Shown here in pieces: positions 1-10,989 of a DNA stretch of 64,000 bases. Position numbers and translations under genes: made by a program. Numbering within the stretch: the first letter of the stretch is position 1; each line of letters opens with the position of its first letter. The stretch spans positions 758,651,301-758,715,300 of the forward strand of contig CM048755.1 in NCBI GenBank assembly GCA_026315105.1, read 5' to 3'. Source of the stretch: Locusta migratoria. Its lineage: Eukaryota; Arthropoda; Insecta; Orthoptera; Acrididae. A model generated the notes under the pieces. The model was not told the origin of the DNA. It saw only the letters and a list, made by a program, of their open reading frames with translations, and did no database searches.

Positions 1-600
1 CACGACGTGTTTCGAGAATTTATTGTGAAATACAAATATTTCTGTAAGTATTTTTTTGTGATGTTTTATAAACGGTAAGACTGATGCTTTGATTTTGTAT
101 GGTTTTCTGCCCAAGGGAGGACACCGTATATTGTAACCTCAAAAACACTGTTATAATGTGAGATGCCGACCCTGTTCAAATGTCACAAAAACAGTTACGC
201 ATATATTTGCACTCGAGAACAAAAAAATTCTTTAATATCTTCATGCGGAATATCTAAAAATACAAATAGTACAGAACACGTGCAGTTTCACTATGTAAAT
301 AATGAACAACTGTTAGCAAGCCTTTTATTGGTAATTATGATGAATGAAAAAATTAAAAAATTTCTACTTCCTGTAAAGTTACTAGTTCCACCTGGTGCTT
401 CAAACAGTACAAAATTAGGATAACCTTCATTACATAATAAACTCCCTTGCGAGTATTTTTATGTCTATTATGAACATTTATCAAGTATCACAAAATGCAA
501 GTGTGATCCGGTAAGCATATTTTACCATTTAAAATATTTCCCACATTTTACAATTTTCATTAAGCCCTTTGAAAAGTGTAAAAGCAGGATTCTATTGTAT
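1..600. mobile_element. pogo/Tigger-like non-autonomous DNA transposon, right part (cut by window edge)
   Basis: From about 135 to 600 this matches, block by block, the sequence at 22490-23070: the TCCGGTAAGCATATTTTACC block, the ATAACCTTCATTA block and the closing segment AAGTGTAAAAGCAGG. The second copy is complete and shows pogo-like inverted ends, so this is the right part of another copy. No coding capacity is visible. Confidence 0.6.
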
Positions 601-1139
601 ATTAGAACTGAGAATATGTTTAATACATCTGCAACTTCTAGTGCCTTTCTTATACACATGAGTTACCTGTGCCTTTTGCAAGTCTTTTGGTACTTTGTAC
701 TGGATTAAAGATTCATGATAAATGCAAGGTAAGGAAGGGGCCAATGCAACCAAGCACTCTTTGTAAAACTGAATTTGTACCCCATCTGGACCTGGCAACT
801 TGTTTGTTTTCAACTCTCTCAGCTGCTGGTTTAGAGAAGCTAGCCTATTACTATGTCCTCCATTTGGGAGTTAGTGTAACCATCAAATGAAGATATGTTT
901 GCATCATTCTCCTACGTGAATGATTTCTTGAATGTTAAATTTAAAACTTCGTCCTTCATTTTACTGGCTTCTATCACCACCCCAGAATGATCAACAAGTG
1001 ACTGGATTGAGGCCTTTGATCCACTTACTGGTAGAACCAACTTTTTTTGGGTTCTCGGGGGAAGATCTTTTGCTAAGGTATGATGGTGATAGTTATTGTA
1101 TGCTTCTAAGAGATGAAGGTAAATGTTAAGAAAAATCAC
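592..1139 (-). pseudogene. CR1-like LINE reverse-transcriptase fragment
   Basis: Minus-strand frames give KTNKLPGPDGVQIQFYKE (RT domain 1, the K-S-P-G-PDG motif) followed by VPKDLQKAQVTHVYKKGTRS, the next RT block. Upstream (912-1139) lies the pre-RT segment ending in LTFKKSFT, comparable to the 'YFASVFT' motif of CR1 elements. Stops and frame changes between them show it is dead. Assignment beyond non-LTR, CR1 or L2 group, is tentative. Confidence 0.6.
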
Positions 1140-1499
1140 ACATCATGCAATCCCAAGGATGTGGTCCTGTTATCTGAATGTAAGTAAGAGCTTGTGCAAA
1201 TGAATGAAACCTCTGAAATGGAAGATACGTCGTCTTATGAATTTATCGAAGACAAAGTAACTTGTGATTCAATCAAGATACCCCTTCTAGTCACTGATAG
1301 TGTGAACCTGAAAATGATTCATATCTGGGTAATCTTTACAGTGGACATACTGTGTGAAGCAGTACTTAACATTAGGATCTAAGCCACAAACTTATCACAC
1401 TACAGTTTCAGACAGCTTTTTAACATAACAGTTTCATGAAACTAACTGTACGAAACACTGATCCATCCCGTAGGGCTGTGAAATTTAGTATAAAGAAAA

Positions 1500-1720
1500 A
1501 TGACTTGTTTCCTGCAAGCATACATACACAAACATCCATATTCCACAAGCAACCTGACAGTACTTGGCAGAGGGTACTTTGTGAACCACTTTCAGTTCCT
1601 ACTTTTCTTATTCTAGTCACGTACGGTTTGCAGAGAAAAATGACTCCAGGTAACCCTGTATGTGGACTAATCTCTAATTTCATCCTCATGGTCTATTCAC
1701 GAGTGTATATCAGTGGAAGC
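1500..1720 (-). mobile_element. CR1-like LINE 3' end
   Basis: Read on the minus strand this has the layout of the 3' UTR at 14300-14400: a TACCCTCTGCC-type block followed by a short end. It lies about 360 bp beyond the RT fragment at 592-1139 and in the wrong order to belong to it, so it is a separate insertion. Evidence is similarity within the window plus recall of the family. Confidence 0.4.
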
Positions 1721-1944
1721 AACATACTGGTCAACTAACGCTTTTGCACCTGAGTCCAATGAGGACTCTTGTGCCCAATTAACTGCATTTTTTAAAATTA
1801 TTTTTAGAATTCAAGGTGTAATGCTACAGCTAAAAATGTTTTTGCAGCTTAAAGTATCCTCTTTTTGAATAAGAAGGTTCTGATAGGAGAAAGAAGTAAC
1901 TCTGGCATTATCAAGAATGTGTTAAGAAGCGTATGCTAATTATT
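1721..1944. other. Unclassified intronic sequence
   Basis: AT-rich sequence with no long frame, no tandem repeat and no match that I can see to other parts of the window. Confidence 0.5.
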
Positions 1945-2205
1945 TTTATTCACAGGATGTAGGACATAAACTACGAATGGGTAAAGTTGAAAATGTGTAC
2001 CCAGCCAGGATTCGAACCTGGGTCTCCTGCTTTCTAGGCAACTGCGCTGACCCCTACACCACTGGGGACACAGCGATCGTCACACTTGCACGGAATTACT
2101 CGAGCACGCCTCCGGTCAGATACAAATTTGCAACTTACCCTGCCCACTAGAACTCAAACTTTCAGCAACTAAGTACCGATTCCCGCAAGAGTAAGAGCTG
2201 AAAGA
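1945..2205 (-). repeat. tRNA-like composite repeat, copy 1
   Basis: On the minus strand there is a TGGTGTAGGGGTCAGCGC A-box-like segment and a GGTTCGAATCC B box, about 30 bp apart, as in tRNA-derived SINEs. The right end is AAAGAACAGACACC. It forms an inverted pair with the copy at 2195-2600 (same sequence, opposite strand). Confidence 0.65.
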
Positions 2206-2594
2206 ACAGACACCAAATATATATGACTTATACAATTTGCCGATGATGGGCAATGATCCTTTCTTCAGTGCGGAGGGACTTCTACGTCCTTACTCTTAAG
2301 GGAATCAGTACTAAGTTGCTACGAGTGAGTTCTAGTGGGCAGGGTAAAGTTGCAAATTTGTATCTGATGGGAGGCGTGCTCGAGTACTTCTGTACAGGTG
2401 TGATTATCGCTGTGTCCCCAGTGGTGTAGGGGTCAGCACAACTGCCTAGAAAGCAGGAGACCCAGGTTTGAATCCCGGTTGGATACACATTTTCATCTTT
2501 ACCCATTCGCAGTTGTCCTACATTCCGTGGATATGAATAGATAATGATTGCAGGATCAAAAGTTCTCTCGGACATGTCCGAAAGAACAGACACC

Positions 2595-2600
<6 letters not shown>
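2195..2600 (+). repeat. tRNA-like composite repeat, copy 2 (full length, inverted to copy 1)
   Basis: On the plus strand it has A box TGGTGTAGGGGTCAGC and B box GGTTTGAATCC. Both ends carry AAAGAACAGACACC-type sequence. The right end holds the palindrome CGGACATGTCCG inside a longer imperfect hairpin. Copies 1 and 2 together form an inverted repeat of about 650 bp. No protein frame is present, so any transcription would rely on Pol III boxes. Confidence 0.65.
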
Positions 2601-2653
<53 letters not shown>

Positions 2654-2654
2654 A
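2596..2654. repeat. (TA)n microsatellite
   Basis: An uninterrupted run of TA dinucleotides adjoins the end of the tRNA-like repeat copy 2. The repeat may have inserted into, or nucleated, the TA tract. Confidence 0.9.
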
Positions 2655-2699
2655 ACTAATTATTTTCACAGAAGCCCATACCATAATACAAAACATCTG

Positions 2700-3160
2700 T
2701 CCTGCAGCATCTGCCTCTGGAGTTTTCCGATCATCTCCATGATGCTTCTACACTTACTAAATGCACCTGGAATGAAGCCTGCTGCTCTCTTTTGGTCCTT
2801 ATCACTCTTCATCAACCCTATCTGGTACAGATCCTAAACTGATGAACAATATTTAAGTACTGTCAATGGACCACACTTTGAGGATTCATTCAATGAATGT
2901 AAGTTTGGTACATTCTTTATCCAAATTTAATTTTATGTGGTAATTCCACTTCAAATGGAAGTAACTTCCAATGTTTTTTGCAATGATTTAATAAAGGACC
3001 TCTTTCCTATACATGCATGATAAGGCAAATTTGTTTAGAGTCAATTGCTACTCTCAGCTCCCAGTGTAATTATGTTGCACATCCTCCTGCATTTCACTAA
3101 AATTTTCCCACGTTACAATTATGACCGACTGCAAAAGGTTCATTGGACTTTTGATGTTTG
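2700..3160 (-). pseudogene. CR1-like LINE RT C-terminal fragment
   Basis: A minus-strand frame gives LYQIGLMKSDKDQKRAAGFI followed by PGAFSKCRSIMEMI. This is the post-RT 'VWDPY...L..vQRRAARFV' region typical of CR1 elements. Upstream sequence (to about 3160 on the plus coordinate) is more degraded. Stops interrupt the frame. Confidence 0.55.
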
Positions 3161-3599
3161 GTAAGCAGATATATATAGTGAAAAACACACCAGACTAAAT
3201 GGGATACACAAATGGTTTCATCGACTTTTTTTTATTCACATGTTCCCTTCTTTATCCTTTCAGCGTACATATTCTTTATGAGAGTGATTTCACTGATCCA
3301 ATTATCAGTTCATTAATCTGTTGAGAGGATCAGAAGGTATACAAACTTAATCAGTGAACATCTCTCGTCTTGCATTGTATTTAATAAAAGTCATTCCCAG
3401 AGACAGTTCACCAAAACAACCTGTTTTAAGAAGTATTGAAGACTCATTTTCTGAGCCAGGAAACCATTTCCTCACAGTAACCTTAGTCCGTGCTGAGGTA
3501 CACATTGAGAGCAACACATGGGAGTCAGATCGGCAATTTAGAAAAGCTGTCAATGGGAAAGAAAAGCTGTCAATGAGCACATATGAACAGAAACAACCA
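3161..3599. other. Unclassified intronic sequence
   Basis: Open frames up to 114 codons overlap on both strands but resemble no family known to me. No repeat structure is apparent apart from a short GGGAAAGAAAAGCTGTCAAT duplication at about 3547-3575. Confidence 0.4.
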
Positions 3600-3830
3600 C
3601 AATCATTTGGTTGTCTGCCGTACGGCAGGTTTAGACTGCATAGCCCTCCATGCTTCTCTGTCTTTTGCTATCATCTTCGTTTGTTGGTACCCTTCTAGTG
3701 GCTTGCTGACGTCGTCCAGCATCTGGTACCTTCTTCTGCCTCTCCCTCTCCCGGAAAGCAGCCCTCAATTGCCTCTACCAGGAAACAATCTCGTCTTAAA
3801 CTGTGGCCTAGCCAGGATGACAAATTAATC
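3600..3830 (-). pseudogene. RTE-like LINE C-terminus and 3' end
   Basis: The minus-strand frame reads GRGRRRYQMLDDVSKPLEGY and continues with DREAWRAMQSKPAVRQ before a stop. This is the GRxR-RYQMLDD-DRExWR tail found at the C terminus of RTE-like and related LINEs. Only the end is present. Confidence 0.6.
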
Positions 3831-3913
3831 AAGTCTGTGACTGGTGTATTGGATGTTTTATTACGTACAAGGTGAGGGGAGGAAAAACAGATACACTACA
3901 TTCTCACATTGGT

Positions 3914-3916
3914 GAT

Positions 3917-3960
<44 letters not shown>

Positions 3961-4110
3961 AATCATAATCATCATCATCATCATAATCATCATCATCATC
4001 ATAATCATCATCATCATCATAATCATCATCATCATCATAATCATCATCATCATCATAATCATCATCATCATCATAATCATCATCATCATCATAATCATCA
4101 TCATCATCAT

Positions 4111-4143
<33 letters not shown>

Positions 4144-4161
4144 AATCATCATCATCATAAT
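3914..4161. repeat. (ATC)n array with an 18-bp higher-order unit
   Basis: About 250 bp of ATC triplets. From about 3975 an ATA triplet interrupts every sixth unit, so the array repeats as ATA(ATC)5, 18 bp, for roughly eight cycles, bordered by plain (ATC)n. This regularity means the array grew by copying 18-bp units and not only single triplets. It directly adjoins an RTE-like 3' end and probably started as that element's short tail. Confidence 0.9.
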
Positions 4162-4210
4162 CTTCAATCCAAAGACTGGTTTGATGCAGCCGTCCATGTT
4201 ACTACAATAA
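4162..4210 (-). mobile_element. RTE-like LINE 3' terminus
   Basis: The segment CAAAGACTGGTTTGATGCAG, next to the triplet array, is recalled as the 3' end of a common insect RTE-like LINE whose tail is (GAT)n on the coding strand. The intact element at 57430 likewise ends in (GAT)n. Only about 45 bp remain. Confidence 0.5.
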
Positions 4211-4479
4211 ATTAGCATAAAATTTTCCAATAAAACCTAGGGGTATGCGAAATATACATTTTAGTATAGCAATGCTAATTATAGAACTAAGAAATATCAA
4301 AAAGTGGAATGCCTCACTGACAGTGTCCATTCTTTATTATAGAAATTTAACAAGTTCTCACTACATATAAAAATAATATTCAAAAGTGGCTGGCCAACAC
4401 TCCCTTTAATTTGGTACCATCAATAGTACCAGTAAATGGGAAGGAAAAATGACAAATGGTGACAAACTAAACATTTTCA

Positions 4480-6730
4480 CTAGCTTTTGGAAGTGAGTAT
4501 TTCCTTCATCAGGTAGTAGAGGGGAAAAAAAAAAAGGAAACAGAAGGGAAAGGTTACCAACAACCTAGGTCATTAGATAGGGATGGGTGTCAGATGTTGC
4601 TTCTTCAGAGATGTTTCAAGGTAAGTACTGAGCAATGCAAATGCAAAAAAAGAGGATAGATCAAGAAGAGAAGCAGATGGCATACATGGTTTAACACATT
4701 CTAAAGTCCCTTGAACCATGTTGGAGAGCACACTTAGCCACAGGATATTATTTGCCCCCCAGCCAAACAGTCCAAATGAGCATTCATGCTTTCGGCCAAG
4801 TTCTTGGTGGTCATACCAACATAAAAGGCTGTACATTGAAGATGTCAATTAGTAGATGACATGTTCCACACGTGGCGCTGCCTTTAAGTGTGTAGTAGGT
4901 GAATATGGGAGGGTGCATGGATGCATGGATCAGGTTTAACGCTGGGGTCAGATACAAGGGTATGAACCATTAGGTAGGCAGGGACAGAGAGAGGGTGGTT
5001 GGTTTTGTGATGATGTAAGAGTCGACAAGGATTTTGCGGAGGTTGAGAGGATGACAAAAGGCTACTCTATGTGGTGTGGGGAGGATACTTTGGAGGTATG
5101 ATCTCATTTCAGGGCATGACAAAGTCATAACCCTGACAAAGCAATGTGGTAAGGCGTTCCAGGCCAGGATGGTACTGGAAGATTAAGGGGATAATTCTAA
5201 GTGGTCTGGGATTAAGATTATTTTTACTGGAAAGGGAAGGCCTGGACGAATCGGGAGATCTGCCTGTGCACAAGTTCTGTAGGACTTGTATGGGAGAGTA
5301 AAGCATTGGACAGGTTGTGAGTTTATCATTGAAGCATTTGCTTCATGTCTTGGCTTCAGGGAAGGGATGGCATTTGTCAAAGTCGCGATACTGTTTGTTC
5401 GCGAGTTTAATATGGACTGAAGTGTGGATGAGGGGCTCAAGGTGAAGGTCAACAGCTACGAAGGTGGCTAGGGTTCTGGAGAAGAACCAGGTGAATTTCA
5501 GGTTAGAGGAGGCGTTAAGGTTTTCAATGAAGTTCAGAGGAGTTTCTTTACCATGACTCCAGACCACAATGAACTCTTCTATTAATCTATAACAAGGCAG
5601 GGGTGCAACTGTTGCATCTTAAGGAACACCTCTTCCATGTGGCCCATGAAAAGGTTGTTTTAGGAAGAGGCCATCCTGGTTCCCATAGTTGTCCCCCTGA
5701 TTTGTTTGTAGGTCTGGTCATCAAAGGTGAACGACTTGTGTGAGGATGAAATTGGCAAGTGTGACAAAGAATGAGGTTTTTGGGCAGCTTTTGAGTGGGA
5801 ATTGGGAAGTTAGCGTTCTACTGAAGAAAGACCATGGATGTGGGGAATGTTGGTGTAGAGGGATGAGGCATCTATGGTGACAAGTAGTGTATCATGTGGG
5901 AGGGGCGTGAGGAGGGATTTGAGACGATCCAGAAAGTAGTTTGTGTCCCTTATGTAGGATGGGAGGCTGCAGGTTTTAGGTTGAAGGTGTTTGTCTACCA
6001 GAGATGAGATATGTTTTGTCGGGGCTTTGAAGCCTACTATGATGGGACGGTCAGGATTGTTTTCTTTATGAATTTTATGGAGTAGATAAAAGGTTGGGGT
6101 GCACAATTCAGGAGGGAAGAGAAGTTCTATTGAGGGAGTGGAGTGACCTTTTGAGGGACCTATGGTTTTCTGGATTTTCTGTAGTTCAGTTTGAACCAAT
6201 GGAATGGGGTCATGAGGAACAGGTTTGTAGGTAGAGGTGTCCAAGGTTTGACACAGTGCCTTTGCCACATATTCTCCTTTATCAAGTACTGTGGTGATGG
6301 AGCCCTTGTCTGCTGGGAGAATGAGAATGGTGTGGTCTGCTTTCAACTCTCAGATGGCACAGGTTTCAGCTAGACTGATGTTGGGAGTAGTTGATATGTT
6401 ATTAAGGAAGGAGTGGAAGGAAATGCTGGCTGTGAGGAATTACTAGAATGCCTGCAAGGGATGGTTTTGGAGAAGAGCAGGAAGATACTTTTGGGAAGAC
6501 GTTCGGAATTGTTCAAGGCAGGGTTCAACACTGGCTGTGTTGTCTGGAGGTTGTGACTTGGTGGTGAAATGGTATTTCCAGTTGAGCTTGCAGGTGACAG
6601 GGAGGAAATTTTTGACCAGTTCAGTGTGCTTGAATTTATGTGTGGGACTGAAAGTTATGCCTTTTGCCAGGACAGTTATCTCCCTCTATGCCAGAGATAT
6701 ATGTCCAGATGAAAGGACAAATTGAACCAC
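4480..6730 (-). pseudogene. Penelope-like element (PLE) with decayed RT and GIY-YIG remnant
   Basis: The minus-strand frame at 5810-6346 reads ILPADKGSITTVLDKGEYV, later FYLLHKIHKENNPDRPIIVG and LVTIDASSLYTNIPHIHG. These are the PLE reverse-transcriptase blocks (PADKG, PKIHK, S-LYTNIP). Next comes IEEFIVVWSHG at about 5540-5600, where PLEs have a DD-containing palm motif; the aspartates are gone. At about 4800-4840 the stretch FYVGMTTKNLAE matches the PLE GIY-YIG endonuclease core. At the 3' end (about 4490-4525) a CTGATGA-hairpin-AAAGC motif remains. Several frameshifts and stops make it non-functional. Confidence 0.8.
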
Positions 6731-7045
6731 ACTGTCCTGGTCAAAGATCTCCTGTCATTCACCCACAACCTCAACTGGGAATACCACTTTACCACCCAGT
6801 CACAACCCCAGGCAACAGAGCAAACTGTTCGCCTGGGGGACAATCGCTAACCTATGGCAGAACATGCCTCTTTAGACATGTTACATCAGCATATTATCTG
6901 AATACTCCCACCTAACACTAGTCCCCGAGAGCTATGGGGATGAGAAATTGCCCTCCAACACATCTTCTCCCACTATCCTCCTGGTCTACGCTTGCATTAA
7001 CCTTTCCTCCTCCGTCATCCGCATGTCACTCATTAAGCATTACTC
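6731..7045 (-). mobile_element. Possible 5' region of the Penelope-like element
   Basis: Cytosine-rich sequence upstream of the RT, ending at an (AG)n(GT)n tract. PLE-like pieces elsewhere in the window also end in (AC)n/(GT)n, which suggests this belongs to the same insertion. No coding frame is convincing. Confidence 0.35.
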
Positions 7046-7049
7046 TCAC

Positions 7050-7051
7050 AC

Positions 7052-7133
<82 letters not shown>
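7050..7133. repeat. (AG)n(GT)n compound microsatellite
   Basis: About 34 bp of AG repeats pass directly into about 48 bp of GT repeats. It lies about 580 bp from NSF exon 6. Confidence 0.9.
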
Positions 7134-7134
<1 letters not shown>

Positions 7135-7711
7135 TTTTTACTGTATGTGAAACTAAGGTAAGTACTGACCATCACTATCTCTTTTGAACATTATTTTCAA
7201 ATCTCAATTTCTGTAATATCAATCAAATATTCTCAATACTTTTATTCTTTTTTCTATTTTTTTTTTCTATTTACAGTCACTTTCTATTTTTAATTTTTAT
7301 CTAAACCAAAATTTAGTTTGTACACAAAGTTTATATTTGTTGCTACTGCAGCTCCTATGTATAAAACTAATTTAGCACCACTCAGTCACACTAATAAGTA
7401 TTTGCATTCTTTCATTTCCAGTCTTATCTAAATGTACATTATATCTGTTCTTATTTCACACCACCTTAGATGAAACTATCAGGCTTAGCCATATAATAAT
7501 GACTTCTTATTCTATTAAACTCCCATTTTCCTGATTTATACCTTTTTCTGAAATAGATATGTTTAGACTGTAAATTTGTTATAATTAAACTAGATTGTAG
7601 CCACCACTTCAATCCACAACTCAACAATTAATTATACTACGAGTGTATATTGTGCAAAAAGATTCAGAATTTATCGGTAAACAATAAATGTGAATACTAC
7701 ATAATATTTAC
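7134..7711. other. Intron 6 sequence next to exon 6, unclassified
   Basis: AT-rich intronic DNA downstream of the exon 6 donor. No frame or repeat is recognised. Confidence 0.5.
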
Positions 7712-7854
7712 CTAGCTGTTCAACCACTTCTGGAGGAAAAACACGTGATGCAAAAGCTCGTCTGAATATAGCATTAAACTCTTTATCCAGACCACCAATT
7801 CCCATTTTCTGAAAATCCCAGTCTGGATTGATAATGGACTGCCGTGGCTGTTTG
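7712..7854 (-). CDS. Nsf: NSF coding exon 6, start of AAA D1
   Basis: A 143-bp exon with acceptor TTTACAG and donor GTAAAT. It encodes residues 205-252: [20 protein letters not shown], then [20 protein letters not shown] and VVEQLG. The [10 protein letters not shown] and FRRAFASR segments open the D1 AAA module of NSF. The Walker A loop (GPPGxGKT) should follow within about a dozen residues in the next exon, but no such exon is found between here and position 1. Confidence 0.95.
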
Positions 7855-7999
7855 CTGTAAATAAATAAAAAATTAAATTATGTGGCAGGTTGAGGTCTAA
7901 AGAACTTACTTTACTTGGTAGTAAAGAGACCACACATGAAAAGCAGAGGTCCTAAGTCATCCACAAGAACACACAAAACCAGGCAGAAATACTGTCAAG

Positions 8000-8000
8000 A

Positions 8001-8054
<54 letters not shown>
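8000..8054. repeat. (AC)n microsatellite
   Basis: About 27 uninterrupted AC units in intron 5, 145 bp from the exon 6 acceptor. Confidence 0.9.
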
Positions 8055-8057
<3 letters not shown>

Positions 8058-9291
8058 CCAATCAACACTATGGATGGACAAGTGGGTGGAGAAGAGGTAG
8101 ATGGGAGGCAGGAAGAGAGGCAGCTCGGTGGGGGCACCTAGTGCCTTAGAGGGGGAAGGGAAGGGCGAGTTGGCCAGATAGCTAAATATAAAGGCTGTGA
8201 AGTACAAGCTAGGAATGTGTAGCACAACCCTGCTCAGCTACACACAACGAGACATGTGGGGAGCAGTGGTCGGTCAACAAAGAGAACTAGTAGGTGGGAC
8301 ATTAGCAGAGTTACAGGAGAGGGCTAAGTTGTAAGGATAGCTACTGTCTGTAGCCGGTGGAGGCTAAGATTGAGATGCTCTCGACAGTGAAGTAAACATT
8401 TTAAGTGTAGCCTGTTGTGCTCTGCTGCACACAGTGCCAGAGGTAGTCTTCCTCACTCGTCGCTACAGTTCGGCGGTTGCCATTCATTACGACAGACAGC
8501 CGAACGGTGGTCGTAACATAAAATGTTCGGCGATTATTTCCGCATAGCCGGTATACGATCTAGCTACTTTCACAGGTATCCCGGCCTCTGAAAGGCTAGG
8601 GTGGGCACGTGACAAAACAAATAGGAAGTGCTGTGTGGGTGGATTAAACAGGTCTAGCACCTGGACCTTCCACAAGTACACAATCCCTTTGGCACAGGTG
8701 TCGGAGGAGGGGCAATGCAGGGATGGACTACGACCATCTAATTAGTACTGCTAAAAGCGAGAAGGACCACCCCCGGCACTGCGTGTAACGAAGCACGACA
8801 CACTACATTTCCGTGGCTATTTTAATCACCGGGGCTATATGCATCCTGCCCTCTCCACCAGTCCCACTTAACTATGCAGATGGAAACTACCCCTACAATG
8901 CATCCACCTCCCCAGTAGGTGATCCAGGCCAGCCTCCGCTACTTTCCGGCAAACAGTTTCCCCTTCCTCCATCCGACTGGCACTCCGTAACTGCACACTT
9001 CCTTATTACGTGCGGTTGGACATCAGTGTGCAATACTCGTGTAGCGTGTGCACAGCCCATTCTCAACATCTGCTCATTGCTTCTCATCTGGCTACCTCAG
9101 CAAACTCACCCCTTCTCCCAACCTGCCAGGTATACACCACACACGACCCCTCTTCCACACGTGTCATAAAAACCCACCTTCTCATAGGTCAAATAGCAGC
9201 AGGCACACAAACACGTAGTACGGAAAGGAAAATATGTGGGACAAGTTGGAGGAAACCTAACAACTGCCAATTACATTCACAAGGTGGGCAG
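8055..9291. other. GC-richer unclassified block between two (AC)n tracts
   Basis: This 1.2-kb block is richer in G+C than its surroundings and is bracketed by (AC)n tracts. The longest frames (about 118 codons) resemble no family. The cytosine-rich second half is similar in style to the sequence 5' of the Penelope-like RT (6731-7045), so it may be PLE-derived. That is a guess. Confidence 0.35.
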
Positions 9292-9292
9292 G

Positions 9293-9356
<64 letters not shown>
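9292..9356. repeat. (AC)n microsatellite
   Basis: About 32 AC units, followed by AAAAGGGAAAGG. Confidence 0.9.
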
Positions 9357-9361
<5 letters not shown>

Positions 9362-9699
9362 GAAAGGACATCGCTCGTACAAATGCCCGAACCCCGGGTA
9401 GATAACTGTGAACAAACAGGCACTAACCAGATAAGACCCCAGAAACACTCAGAAATCAAATTTGAAAAATATATTGAAATGGCCTTACAGCAATTTTTAT
9501 AAAAAGCAGCAGCAAGCACTGAAAGGTTCAATTTGACCATTTAGAACAAACGAATCAAACACCAAGATGAACATTGTAGTTAAGAATAGCTGCTGGGTTC
9601 AACTACATACACTAATAGTATAAATAAGATGCATGCCAAGTCACAGCAGCATACAGGGGGAACTGTAACAAGTGAAATTCCCCAGAAAACAATTACCCT

Positions 9700-10152
9700 A
9701 GTAATGGCACACTTTCCAGATGGAAATGGAATGTTCTTCCACAAGAGCTGAAATTAATGCATCATCTCTGGTATGGAGCTTAACGGTGAGGAGTGGAACA
9801 TCTGCAGAAGTTGGTGATACGAAGTGCACCGACAGGCAATGTGAGCCGACATTCAAGTTGCACCTCCATTCTCACCAGCACAAACGCGTCAACTCGCACA
9901 ACACAGCTAACGTCGCCTAGCGGGTGCAGCCTAACGACACCGAAGTACTGGCAAGTTGTACGTATTTTAAGTGCCCAGATAGTGAGGCACACCGAATGCG
10001 CACACTTAATGCCTAGCACTCTGTGGCAGGCACGTTGTCCCTCTATCTCCGACTGCTGTCGGACGCTCCATCCCCTTCTACTGTCTCTCCACGTGCAGGC
10101 GGCACGTCGGATCGAATGCCCCCGTCCCACGGGGAGTGTAGACCGGTAGACC

Positions 10153-10188
<36 letters not shown>
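9700..10188 (+). mobile_element. Retroposed sequence with a long poly(A) tail
   Basis: A GC-rich 450-bp stretch ends in more than 30 uninterrupted A residues (from about 10155), the mark of LINE-mediated retroposition on the plus strand. Frames of 66 and 118 codons exist, but none is recognised. It could be a SINE, a 5'-truncated LINE or a processed transcript. No TSD could be defined with confidence. Confidence 0.45.
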
Positions 10189-10190
<2 letters not shown>

Positions 10191-10985
10191 GTACTGGGTA
10201 GATGCACTATCAATGGTGAAAATAGGAAGCACAATCAATTAATGAGGAAATAGATTATACCACAAACTTGCACAAACACCGTGTAAGGAATTACGAGGCA
10301 ATGACGAGCGTAAGGTTAATTCGACAAGACACAGATGAGTAATGAGAGAGTAGAACAGGAAGGAGGAAAATAAAGGAGAAGCTGAAGTCTATTAAATCCT
10401 TAAACAACAAAAGTGCCTAGAACAGAATAATTTCTCTGAAATCTGTGTGTTTAACATTTTCACAGTTATGTCAGTCATTTCAAAACAAATGTTACTCGTA
10501 TTGTGCACAAATGGGTCAGACTATAATTTGCTGTGAATGGCTTCTTAAACGTATTATATAGTAGGAACTTTCTATATAATGAAGTCTGATTGGCAGGCAA
10601 ACTGGTGAACGAAAATGTTTCTGCAGAATGGTACTAGTGGTGACCTGAGGGAACTGAAAGTTGGTGTTTGACTGTATCTTAATTTAATATTTTCATACGA
10701 GATGCTTACAATGAATAAGTTCTAATCTAGATATCTCTTAAGTTTATCATGATTTAAATAACCATACAATAAGGTCACAAAATTCAATTATTTAAATCAA
10801 ATTAATGATTCTATGAAAAGTCAGATGTAACACGAACATGTAAGTCACAAAGAGCATGCGACAAGCTGTCAAACTCGTCCTGCCTCGCCATTCCCCCGGT
10901 GCTGCAGACATGTTTACATGTGGCCATTGGATTTCCCTACAATGCTAACAACGTGTCAACATGTCTGGTGCCACTGGTCTCTCTA
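10189..10985. other. Unclassified intronic sequence
   Basis: AT-rich, with no supported feature. Confidence 0.5.
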
Positions 10986-10989
10986 CATC

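Noticed and set aside
1980..2110. Candidate functional tRNA genes at this and other tRNA-like segments (2400, 26430, 32700, 50850, 52590)
   Set aside because: A and B box-like motifs exist, but the cloverleaf arms do not pair well and all sit inside repeats.
3914..4161. CRISPR-like array
   Set aside because: The units are simple triplets without unique spacers, and the DNA is eukaryotic.
3872..4230. Frames of more than 100 codons made of Ile or Met repeats
   Set aside because: They are translations of the (ATC)n array and carry no independent protein signal.
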